From Distichodus sexfasciatus (lineage: Eukaryota > Chordata > Actinopteri > Characiformes > Distichodontidae), in contig JAVGVS010000008.1 in NCBI GenBank assembly GCA_032718565.1, positions 6,072,327 through 6,136,326 on the forward strand: a DNA stretch of 64,000 bases. Reading direction: 5' to 3'. Position numbers and translations under genes: made by a program. Below, one piece after another: positions 24,201 to 35,500 of the stretch (position 1 is its first letter; every line of letters starts with the position of its first letter). The notes under the pieces are model-generated. The model was not told the DNA's origin. It saw nothing but the letters and a program-made list of their open reading frames with translations, and did no database searches.

Positions 24201-27200
24201 GAATAAGTGCACACAATTTTATGAGCTTCCACACGTACATCTCAAACTACATGTATTAGTGAAAACATTGTTTTTTTGGCCAGAAAAGATCATGCACTTA
24301 AATCTTGGAGAAACAGTGTCTACATAGAAAGTTGTTTTGTTTCTGAACAGAACGAGCTTTAATTTTCTGTATTTCAATGGTCAGGCTTGGCTCTCTTGCC
24401 TGTTTCTTTGACGATGTCCCTTCCTTAAATGCCACACTGAGTAAGAAGCTCCTGTCCCAGCTAGGGGATTGTGAGAACTCTGGAATCGATGAGGTCTGTA
24501 AAAGTTTTTTTAACTCTTTCCAAGCTTTGCCATTCTTAAGCTCTACACCTTTTACTCTTTTAACACATTTCTTTCACATTCTCTCATCCTTTGCCTTTTC
24601 TTCAATTGCAGATGAAGAGAGAGTTGGTGAGGAAGGTGATGATGCAAGTTGCAACCCCCTCTCTGGATTTGCTGAAATCTCTAGGGTTTGGGGCGTCCAT
24701 CCTCCCGCCCTCAAAGTTGTCCGGCTTTAGCGCAGAGGCTCTAATGACTACCCTGGCCAGTCTGAGCCAGACCAAATGGAAGGCAGCACAGGCCAGAATC
24801 CTGGCCAGTAAAATTCTGGAAAAGGCCGAGGTTTGTTTGTTTTTTTACCAGACAGGTTTAGCGTTTTTTTTTTCCAATTATTCTGTTGACATTTTAGCCA
24901 TTGACCACATAAAACAGAGAAACAAGTGGTTTGTTTTAATATTGGCATCTTTTTTACCTAAATAAATTTTCAAATTTTGACAATGTTGACCTTTGTTTGT
25001 AAACCCATCATAGAACATCACTGTTGAGAAGCTGTTATCTTTGGGCTCCATAATAAGAGGAGTGGACAGTGACCTGCTAAAGAAAGTCAAAGCAGAGTGG
25101 ATAGTGGGAAATGAGGGCCTAAAAACCCTGAGTGAGAAGATGTCCTCCTTACAAAAGAAGGCTCTGTTACTGGGGGTGGGTATGTGTGTGTGTATAGAGA
25201 GATAACAGATAACAGATTTTTGCAGTTGGTGTTTAAAAATAGGTTTTTTTTTCAGTCAAATCTCTGACCTGATCTTCCCTTGTCAGATAAGTGTCAACTT
25301 CAGTGCATCAGATTTGGTGAAAGAAGTTCCAGACTCCCTCCTCTCCTCCATCTCCCTCTCCACTCTGGAGAAAGCAGGCATCAACTCTGTGGCCCAGCTT
25401 GAGGGTCGCACTTGGACACACACACAGGTACATTAGACACACACAAGCATGCACACACATATGCAATCACATGTTCATTCTTTAACCTGTTTTTTAATCA
25501 TTCTGTAGTCTGTTTATCTGGTGAAGAAGATTGTGGGCTCAGAGATCAAACTTGACCAGTTAAGGTAAGAGCATTTTAAATGGGGTACACTGAATATATT
25601 TATTTGTGAAAGAATAAATGCAAGCTAGTAATATACTTTCATTTATTGTCGGCCATTTATTAGCCTACTTGAGTTGAATGCCTCCTCTAAAAGGTGCAAG
25701 ACAAGCTAATAAGAGTTTCACTGCATTTGAAACTAGACAAGATAATTCTGCTGTTTCAGAAAGCTGGGCCAGGCTGTCCAGGGCATAACCTGCAATATGG
25801 TTGACAGTTTCAATGAAAGCAATGCCTTGGAAACAGCACAAATACTAGCTCAGTCTCCAGATTTTCTGTCTAGGACACAGGTAAGGATATCCAGGCAAAT
25901 ATTATAACATTTTCTCATTGGCCAACTGACTCTCCTATAGACCTACAGTATATGTTTTTGCTTTCTTTTCACTGGTGAACTCTCTCATACTGTGCCCAAA
26001 CCAGGTACATTGCATTGCTCAAAAACTGTTCATGAGTCTGGAAAAGCAGAGGCCAGGCTATTTCATAAACATCACAGACTCGGAGCTCCAGGCTATTCCT
26101 CCCTTAATGCTCATCCTCTTACCGTATGCTACTCATACACTCAGAACAATTTCTAATACAAGAGAAAGGACATTAAGTAAATGTTTAAATCTGTGTTTTG
26201 AAATACTAAGGAGTATTTTCTTCTTTCCCCCTAACACTTAAACACAACCTTTCATACATATGTGCACACACACATACGTACACATGCACAGAATAAGGAT
26301 TATTCAGATTCTCCCGGCTGCAGTGTGCCCCCGATTCCTGGAGAAGATGAGCCAGGCCAACCTTTCATCCCTACCCAACAATGCACCATCACGTCAAGAA
26401 CTCAGAGACAGAGCTCTCCGCTGTCTGGTACAGCACACAAACACACACAAACATTTTCAAATGAACACGTTTTATTGCTTATAATAATTCTAAAATGAAT
26501 AAACCAGCCACAAAACGCAAAAACAGTGTACCCACAAAGACACATCACTCTGTAGTTTGATGTTGCCACTTTTATAATACAATCCAACTTTTTTCTAGAC
26601 CATTTTCTTCTGGATGAGATTTGCATTGTAATGATGCTTATTAAGTTGGTACTGGCCCATAACATGACTACAGGTCAGCCAGCATTTTCCACTCTGTCCT
26701 GTTCTGGCCAGGAAATGAGTCCGTACTCAAAAAACGGCCCAAACCTTTGTGCTGGAAGAAAACTAAGTCTGATTTGACATATAGCGAAAATCCTGAAGAA
26801 TGAAGTCATTAATCTAAGGATAAGCATTACCTAATCTAAATCCTCCATCCAGGGGAAGAATGCATTGGATCTGTCTGCAGCTGAAATCTTATCTCTTGGT
26901 CCCCTCGTATGTGAACTGGACCCTGCATGGATCAGCACTCTGAACTCTGCAGCCCTGAACTCCACCCTGCAGGCAATGGTGTCTTGCACCCACATTCCCC
27001 GTCCTTACAGAGGACCTCTGTTCATGCTGCTCACACGTGTTTATGGGTAATGTAGTTGTCAAACAGACACAGACCTTTAATAACTTATCTAGAACAACAC
27101 TTTTTATTGAAACGTATAGTCCTGGGTGTCCAAATGTTCAACTGGGGGCCAGATGCAGTCAAAAGTGAGGAGAAGTGGGAGAGAAGCTTTTCTTGGTCTG

Positions 27201-30200
27201 ACAGGCTAACTTTTGTTCATTGTTAAATTTGTTGGATTGTCCTTTAAATTAAAATCTTTCAGGTTACATTTGCTAGTAATTTGCTTGTTATTGAACTAGG
27301 AATCCATCTGACTGGTCAGAAGAGACTATGAAGTCTATGGGACCTCTGCTCTTATTGAATGCGACTGCAATGGAGATGTTATCTTTCAAGGTGAGTATGA
27401 GAGTCAGGCTTTTATGGAGTTGGCGGTCTGATATAAACTTTGTTATCCTGTTTCCTCAAAGTCAAGACAGAAGAAGGGAAGGAAAACATTTCAAAATTGC
27501 TTGTAATGGTCACAGTATGCACTCATATAGGAGGTGACATAAATTTTAACACATCGTGTAAAATATTTCTTTCTACTCTTTAGACCTGGTTGAAGTCAGC
27601 GCTAAAGAGTCTGTTGGACAACATGCCCACTCAGCCTGCAGCTCCAGCTCCAGAGGAGTTCCGCTACTGGCCCGACCTTTCAGTCCTGCGTCACAAATTG
27701 TTTCAGCTGCAGACAAGGGTCAGCCAACAGCGCCGTAAGAGAGCAGGTGAGTTCTGGTGGTGCATTGGTTAGCGATGTCAAGAAAGTCTTGAGGTTTAAT
27801 ACCTGGATAGTCCATGGGCACCTCTCTCCCAGCCACGGTTCCTGTAACCCCAACTGAGATCAAGTGATTCAGATAATGAATGAATGCTTTTGTGACATTC
27901 GCAGGATATTTGGAAATATTTGTTTTGTATGTATATATTTAGTTAGCATTTTTTCTGTACACCTACTGTATGTTATTATCAAGTCCAGAAGCTTGATTTC
28001 TCACACTGATAAAATGGATCTTAAAGTAATATTGTATAAAGTACAAGATAGACCATGGTCATATATAGCTTGGTAAGTTCATGTCCATCATTCATCACCA
28101 TGATCTGTTCTTAAAACTGTGGAAGGCTCTTTGAACATACCTGACTTATTGGGTATCATTTAAAGTGTCATGTAACCCTAGTTGCTCACTCAGCCTTTCT
28201 AAATACAACATGGTATTTGTATATCTTAACGTTTTTTGACTGTTTTTTCCTACAACAGCGCTCTTCCTGTTTGAACCCACGACAATAGTCATCGAGAACC
28301 TAGGGGAAGAAAATGTCTACTGGAGCCCCTCCCAGCTGGCCAACATGACAACCCAGACATTCCGGGAGGCTGTGTCATCCTTGGGAGAGATCCGGAATTA
28401 CACTGTAGAGCAACTGTTAGTGCTCAGGAGGAAAGCTATGGAGGTATATGCATAAAAGTATTATTGACAGAATAAATAAATAAATAAATAAATAAATAAA
28501 ATAATATTACTGTATTTTAATGTGGGACACTCTTCTGTTGTTTTGCAGGCCTGGGGTAATGTATCAATGCTGAATGAGTCTCAAATTATAGAGATGGGCT
28601 GTGTCTCTCAGAGTTTCAGCCCAGAACAACTCCAGAACCTCAACATCACCTCACTGGACACTCTGGAGATTCTGTCAGTGTGCCATTGGAATATCTCACA
28701 GGTAACACACATACACACAACGTTACCTTCTTCTCTGAGAACGTAGATGTATTCATACTTATATCAAAATCAGGAGAAATGATGACGGATCTTATGTAAA
28801 TGGTGGTACTGTTGGTCTTGCAGAAAGCAGCAATCTGTCAGGGTTTTATAAACAGAAATGGATTACAAGTAAATAAACTCAGAGCCCTTGAGATGGCAGG
28901 TTTGGGTCACTTTATTTGTGGACTTCAGCCCAACCAGACAGATCAGCTCAATACTGGAGAATTCAAGTAAGACATGCTCACACACACAAAAGCATGCACA
29001 CTCTCTCTGTTTTGTACCCAGATTGTACACAACTCATTGTAATTCAGTACAGAATACTTGTGAATGTGGTTGCATGCTATGCTGTGTGTGTGTGTGTTAG
29101 GGAGGCAGTGGGGGATCTTGGCCGTGCACAGTGTCCTCTGAACATCCTGGAGTGTCTGAAGAGAAAGGCCATTGCTGCCTTTGGTGACCCGCAAACCTGG
29201 AGCGAAGCTGAAGTTAGCGTCATGGGCAACATAATCGGTCTGTTAAGAACTTTAAAGAACTAATTCATACAATTATCACTTCATACATTTGTACAAAAAT
29301 GCACCATCATAAAGTGCTGAAATAGTACAAAATCTTTATGGTGTTTAGTTGACAGGTGACAATTTAAGTTAAATAAGTATAAAAATGTACATTCAATTGT
29401 ACAGATGTAACTGTAAATGTTGCAAATCAGATCTCAATAACTTGTGTGATGCACGATTCTCTGTCTTTAGCTGGTCTGAATGGCACAGAGCTGGCAAGAC
29501 TGAACTGCTCGGTTATGTCATTTATCCGCCAGTCGGCCATCTTCCTCATTCCTCCTGAACAGTTGGTGGTGAGTCCCTCTTTCACACCTCTCTCCCTCTC
29601 TTTTGTCTTTTCTACTACTCCTTCTTGTTTTCTTCTGTCCTCCATTTGATCCATCTTTTCTCCCTTTTTCCCCTTTCTTCTCTGTCTCTCTTATCTCTCG
29701 AATACCCCACTTTCCTCTCTCCTTCCTCATTCATCCTCTGCCTTCCCTCTTTCCACTCTCCTTCTTCCCTGTCTTCCCTCTTTCTCTTCTCTTTTCAATA
29801 ATTGTTTCATCTGTTCTCTTTCTTCTCACTCTGACCCATATTTTCTCCCTCTTCTGCCTCCTTTTTCCTCTCTCCTCCCTCTTTCATCTTAGCTTTTCCC
29901 GCCTCTCCTTGCTATCTTCCCTCTTCCTTCTCTCTCCGCTTTGTCTTTTCTCCCTCTCATCTGTCTGATCTATTTTTTCTCACAGTCTTTCCTCTCTGTG
30001 GGAATGCCGCTTTTTCCTCTCCCTACTCCATCTGATCCATCTTTTCTGCCTCTTTCCTTTTTTTTTTAAACACAAAATAGGAAGCATTCTCTCAAACTCT
30101 GTTTTGTTACCAGTTACTGTCTGTGAGCCAGCTGAGAGCTTTGGGTCCTGACAACGCTGCAGTGATAACAGAATCCCAGCGGGCAGTGCTGGGGCCAGAG

Positions 30201-30564
30201 CAGAGAGCCGCTATTGAAGCAGCAATGGGCGTGTTAACACCTCGCACCGAAACTAGCACAGGCTCACCAAGTGTTCTGCCACAAAAAGGAGGTATGGTGA
30301 CACAGTACAGTAATAACCACTTACACAGGCCAGTAACCAGTCCAGTGACAGGATTCTTAAGCAGTATTTAAATGACATTTTTTTGTCATATTAAGTCACA
30401 CTGGTGCTCTCTGGAGGTAACTTGTATGAATGTGTAAATTGTCATTATGATTTATTTCTAATATATTTTATCTTTTTCGTCCAGGGGCGCCAAAGCCAGC
30501 CGTGTTGGGAATTTTGATTCTTCTGCAACCTCTTGTGCTGTTGTTACTGGGATTTATTCACTGA
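18083..30564 (+). CDS. msln: Mesothelin-family precursor protein, 5' end not found
   Basis: Secreted or GPI-anchored surface glycoprotein of the mesothelin/MPF family. Exons: 18083-18160 (tentative), 18399-18493, 18770-18791, 19159-19195, 19300-19447, 19776-19844, 19969-20159, 20386-20585, 20887-21402, 23040-23213, 23434-23558, 23734-23879, 24385-24493, 24612-24830, 25014-25175, 25287-25427, 25509-25564, 25760-25880, 26005-26123, 26292-26427, 26853-27046, 27300-27390, 27584-27746, 28259-28443, 28549-28701, 28824-28966, 29101-29237, 29471-29568, 30114-30291, 30485-30564. Phases agree throughout, giving about 1,430 residues. Helical superhelix-type repeats (LSxLxxxxxxLL) run through the middle. 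RRKR in exon 27584-27746 is a furin-type site; about 325 residues with many N-glycosylation sequons (NMT, NYT, NVS, NIT) follow, the size of mature mesothelin. The last exon encodes PAVLGILILLQPLVLLLL before the stop, a GPI-attachment tail. Exons 20887-21402 and 23040-23213 encode a Gly/Lys/Glu/Ser-rich insert. The signal-peptide exon upstream was not recognised. Stereocilin/otoancorin relatives are the alternative; the furin site and length of the mature part favour mesothelin. Confidence 0.82.
18189..18274. repeat. (TA)n microsatellite
   Basis: About 43 uninterrupted TA units in the intron after the tentative mesothelin exon 18083-18160. The Tyr-Ile repeat frames across it are artefacts. 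Confidence 0.97.
21826..21872. repeat. (GTGA)n microsatellite
   Basis: GTGA/GTAA-type tetranucleotide run in the mesothelin intron between the two charged-insert exons. Confidence 0.85.
22245..22455. repeat. Common fish dispersed repeat in mesothelin intron
   Basis: Contains the recognisable blocks 'ctctgcatttgacccatcc', 'gggagcagtgtttgggaactgt', 'tgctcataagtacctcagtgg' and 'ggcaaccttctggtcatagg' in order, which occur together in a very widespread teleost interspersed repeat. A further repeat-like fragment (gaggagccaaaacattacaaccac) lies at 21,592-21,710. Family names are not assigned. Confidence 0.55.
28466..28500. repeat. (AAAT)n microsatellite
   Basis: About eight AAAT units just after the donor of mesothelin exon 28259-28443. 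Confidence 0.9.
29569..30075. repeat. Long pyrimidine-rich (CT) intron tract
   Basis: Nearly the whole mesothelin intron from 29,580 to 30,065 is C/T on the + strand, with decayed repeats of 'ctccctctttcNtctt' type. It yields Ser/Leu/Phe-rich artefact frames and could adopt unusual (triplex) DNA structure. It ends before the acceptor at 30,113. Confidence 0.85.
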
Positions 30565-30694
30565 GGAGGACAAGAGAGAAAAGCTTCCTAATCTATATAA
30601 TCTATAAACCTCACTGCTAATGCAATGATCAGCTGTTATTAGCTCAGCAAATGTGTGAGGAATTTCAGGCTTAAATGTGTAGTAGGCTGGCCTA

Positions 30695-30700
30695 AATAAA
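30695..30700 (+). terminator. Poly(A) signal AATAAA of the mesothelin gene
   Basis: Canonical AATAAA 131 bases after the mesothelin stop codon. Two further AATAAA hexamers near 31,216-31,236 may be alternative sites. No cleavage site could be placed. Confidence 0.5.
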
Positions 30701-31529
30701 TCAAACTGTCACACAGTCACGATAACAGCAGTTCTAATTAAAATCACAATCAGTTAGTGGCAGTTTGATTATAAAATGGTCCTTATTTAACACCGTTTAG
30801 AGCTGCAATATATCTGAAAACATACAGTAGAAACTGTAACTTTAAACTACAGACATTCATTACATAAGAGATTTTAGGAGGAAAACATTTATTTATATTA
30901 TTCTAAAATAGTGTGTATGTTGTACAATCATTAGATCTTCAAATAACAATTTCTTTGCAAAGTGAATGCAAGACTGGCATATGAAAACTATACAATGTCA
31001 CAGAACTTAAGTTGGAAAATGTGAATATATTCAGACCTGAGGAAACAGAAAATTACTCGACCAAACAAAACTCCTGTTACACAAAGCACAAAGTAAAATC
31101 TTGAAATAAACACGTCTCACACACACACACACTGAATCTTTTGTGACTGAGTACACTGGATGCTGGTGCATTACATAGTCAGTAGTACAACATGATGCTC
31201 CTCCGATAATGGGAAACAATAAAGCAAGAAAAAATAAAGCAATGTTTTAGCATGTTATTTTTTGTATTAGAGTGTCATTTTTCAGAACAAAGATATATGG
31301 TAACGGCATGTTACTAATCATACAGGTTAAGATTTTAATTATTTTGAACCATTTTGTTGTCACGATTTAAACAAGGGATCCCTTCCTTAAAAGGAGTTTA
31401 ACATAGAATCCTAACATTAAAATAGGAAATATGAATCCACAATCAGTAATGAAAAGGTACTGCGTAAACACACTACCTGCATATGATCTATGTGAATAAA
31501 AATGTCAAAGCAATTTGTGAATAATACAT

Positions 31530-31535
31530 TTTATT
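31530..31535 (-). terminator. Candidate poly(A) signal of znf687
   Basis: AATAAA on the - strand (TTTATT on +) about 970 bases beyond the znf687 stop. The intervening 31.5-32.5 kb holds no other gene and is likely 3' UTR. The mesothelin and znf687 genes therefore converge tail-to-tail within roughly 0.8 kb. Confidence 0.4.
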
Positions 31536-32504
31536 TACAGATCAGATTTTGTCAAAAACTAAAGAATGAAGCTAGTTTTTGTGTGTAAAGAAGAAATATA
31601 TCCTAAAAACCTACTTTTTATCATTTGGATGACTCAGCAGAGGTTCTGTATAGGACACCTGGAGATGCCTCTGAAAACAATCTTATTTGCAGGCTGCCAT
31701 TATTGGGACTTCGATCATCCACTTAGTGATTTTAAAGGGACAGCCATCTGCTCTTACAGATGTTCACACACATTATGGCATTTTTGTGTATTTTTAGATT
31801 TACATACATACTTGAATACAGGCAGTATAAAAAAATAATGGGGGTACAGGCCCTGTCAAACAAGTGCATTATTAGTCTCTACCTTCGCCTCCTCACTAAT
31901 CATGCTCTCCCTTACTACACAACACTTACACACACTGTAAAGCTTGCTCTTGATCCAGACAGTACTAAATCCCAGAGCATTCCCACATTCAAAGGTTTTG
32001 AAGTAAAACTTTAGTAAAGATGTATCAATAATGTCTACTAAGACAAAGAAGCAGGCAACCATCTCAGTGTAAAATTAACTATCCCCATTAAATATCTTCT
32101 GATATAAATGCCTCCTGACTGACACAAGATCCCATCAGAACTTGAAATTACATTAGGACACTGCCTTTAACTTTCTCTAACAATAAAACAAGGGTTGTCT
32201 AAGTACAAGGCAACGGTGAATTTTAACAGCAAATCTGCAAGTGCATGGGGCAGTTGAGTGTAAAGATCATCTAAAGACTATTTTGGATAAACACACAAAC
32301 AGAAGGAAAAAGCCAGGAATCCAAACTCAAGACTGTACAAGCAGTTGCAGGACGTGTAGCGAACCCCAAGAATGCCCTGCTCTTGCAAGTAAGTGTGAAC
32401 ATAAACGTGGCTATTTATGGCACGTTAGAGTACCACACGGTTTAAACAAAGGCTCAGTAGAACAACACGTTGGACTACAGGTAAGGTTACTACTGACATT
32501 GGCA

Positions 32505-35500
32505 TCATGCCGGCTTTTCCGTCTTGTAGGTGGTGAGGAATGCCATGCCGTGAGTCCTGAAGTGCGTGTTGAGATCGCTGACCTTGCTGAAGTGACGGCC
32601 ACACACTTTACAATTCAGCTTGCCGTCCCCCTCCTCGAACTGAGACGGTGAATGTGGAGAGACTTGGCCTGCTGCGACGTCGAGGGCGGAGCCGCTCTGC
32701 CGCTCATCTGTGTTGCCTGAGGGGGAGTGCGTGTGGTCGGCGGCTGTCTCGCGCACACGGTGGCTGATGAAGAGGTGGCGGCTGAGGGAGGAGCCGGATG
32801 CGAAACATGCTCCGCACTGCTGGCACTGCATGCTACCGGCACCATTGCCCCGGTGGCTCTGGATGTGCTGGAGAAACTCCTCCTTGTCTTCTGACACGAA
32901 GCCACAGGGCATGCAGCGGAATCCCTCGCCTTCTTGCTCCTGAGCAGAGCCCGGTCTGCCACCTTCGCCCACCCCATCTTCCTCTTCGGCGGAGGCTGTA
33001 TTAACTCCGCTGAGGGCTGCATCCAGCTCTGAGGAGCTGTCTGCTGTATCGGCGAAGCCAGAGGAGCCCTGAGAGGTGGAATCACATCACAAGTACAGAC
33101 AGTGAGACGGGTGGGCTGTTCACAGAGGACAGCAAGATGAATTCATTTATCATTTTATAGAGAATGACCTATAGAAGATGGCAAGCTAGGTCATCTTCAG
33201 TTGGCTATTGGCTGAAGACAGTCAATTCATTGTCTGAATATTCACCACTGCAGCAGCAGCTGAGATCCTGCCCTCTCACAAACACACTACTGATGGAGAA
33301 GATGCGTCCCTCACATTAGACTTGTGTCTTATTGAAGGATATGCTGGTTGCATGTATGATGATTGGTGCAATCCGTGACAAGAGTTTAGCGGAATCTATT
33401 ATGGTTCATGTATCCAAACTATTCTCCACAGGTTTTCCATTGGCCACCTAGAGACGATACCGGTTCGGTTCCATTAGTGTCATTGGACTGGCAGTGGAAG
33501 GCAGTATCATTTGATTTCAAAGACATGGGCACTACACTCTGCACTCAGATACAGAAAGGTAAAGGGTGCATTACTGCTGCAGGAATTCCAAGATGTTATG
33601 CAGCTACTGTTAATGTGTAGTGCTAAATGTGCCTTTGGTGATTTCTTTTTTTTTTTTCATTAATCCTATAATTTAGTGATGAAAACCTTCAATTTTATTA
33701 CTGACAAATGGTGAATTTAATCCATGTTTAAAATGGAAAACAAGAAAGGAACCACTGAGGTTAACATGTTTGGACATTCCCACAGCGCATTAAGTTAGTC
33801 AGACCTAAAATAATTTGAGAGTTCTCCTGGTCAGACCCTGATGCAGGTTCTTGATTGTTTAGGACCTTTTGAAAAAACACTATGTAGGTATCTAAGCATG
33901 GAAAAGGGTTCATTTTTGAAGGTCTGCTCTTATGAAGGAGTATTTCTATATGTGATACCTATACAGGTACAGGAATGCAAAAATTGAGCATGCTGGGTGG
34001 TTTATTTTGTGAGATATGTGTCAAATGTGATACCAGAAGATCCTGGGTTTGATTCCTGAGTCGGCCATAGGGCCTTTCTGTGTGGAGTTTGCATGCTCTC
34101 CCCGCGTTCGTGTTTTCTCCAGGTGCTCTGGTGTCCTCCCACAGTCCAATAATGTGCTATGAGTTGACTTGCAAATCTAAACTGGCCCCACTAAGGTGTG
34201 ACTGTTAGTGTGTTTGTGTGAGCTTCCATGCCACAGGCGTATTCCTACTCTAAATATCCATACATGCTGACCGAGTCTAGATATTTTTTATTTTAAGACG
34301 CCCCCACAACAGCACCCCCCGCCCCCCTTGAAAGTCAAGTTCATTTTTTAATTTAATTTTATTTTCTATATAGCGCTAGATCACAGGTGAGCACCAGCAG
34401 ACAGAGAATGCGTGTCTAAAAATATGTTGCATCACCTGAAAAGCTGACAAAAAAATATCTGCGACTTCCCATATCAAGAGACTCTTCCAGAAGCCCAGAA
34501 AGATACACTGCAGTGACAAAAGCTGCACATTTTGCAGATAACTGTCATAAAAAGAACACTGTGACTCCTCAAATTGTGTTTCGGTATCCGTCTAACCCCG
34601 CCCCCTCCCAAAAAGCTGTAATCCTAGGGGAAATAATGCATAAGCATTATAGGTTTGTGACAGGTATTAAAAAAGCTACATTTTACTGTAGTGTAGTATA
34701 GTATACAAATATTTTAAACCTCAGAGTGTGTGAGTTCAGACCTGACTTGTTGTAGTCACTCCTTTTTGTCCATCATAGTGAATTTGCATGTGTTTCTCCA
34801 GGAGGATTTTACTGGGGAAAGTTTTCTTGCCTTCAGTGCACAACCTGAAGACAAAAATAAGGCATCAAAACTCATCATAACATAAACTCACCACAGACTT
34901 AACAAATGATACACGTAACCTGATTCACTTGTATCTATGTACGTTTTGTTGACAGTGTCAAATTTCTTGTGCATCTTATTAAATGCTTTCTAAGGTTTAA
35001 ACAAACATTCAATTTTAAGCCGCAAAATGAGCATCAGCATATACAGATTGAATTTGGTGTTGTACTCACTGGCAAGAAAAACCTCTTTTAATGCCTTTGT
35101 GTTTAACCCGGATGTGGCGTCTCAGGCTTGATGAGGAAGAGAAGGAACCTTCACACTGGGTGCAGGGAAACCTCTTCAGCTCCTACATATTGGAAAATAA
35201 AGCAATTGTTCTTAAGTATGGTTGTTTTTCTCATCTGATTCAGTAAATCATTTTCAGCAGGAGAAATCATAATATTACCACAGAATCTGGTCATATTAAT
35301 TCAATTTAAAATGAATTTAACCTTGACGTTTCACTCTAATTGACTAAACCTATAAACCAGAAATTTTAGCTGATTCTGTTTTTGGTTAACGTTTGGCTGC
35401 ACCCTCCACCTAGCATACTCTACTGGCATCATCTCCTCAGTCTTATTAGTTAACATGGCCGCTGTTTGCAGCATTCCTGACCTTTCCATGCTGCTTGGCC

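Noticed and set aside
29603..29968. 121-codon Ser/Leu/Phe-rich frame resembling a membrane protein
   Set aside because: Produced entirely by the CT-rich intron tract; no start context and no splice support.
32615..33085. 156-codon - strand frame rich in Pro, Ser and Thr
   Set aside because: Overlaps the last znf687 exon in another frame. The zinc-finger frame there has clear C2H2 motifs and joins the other exons in phase.
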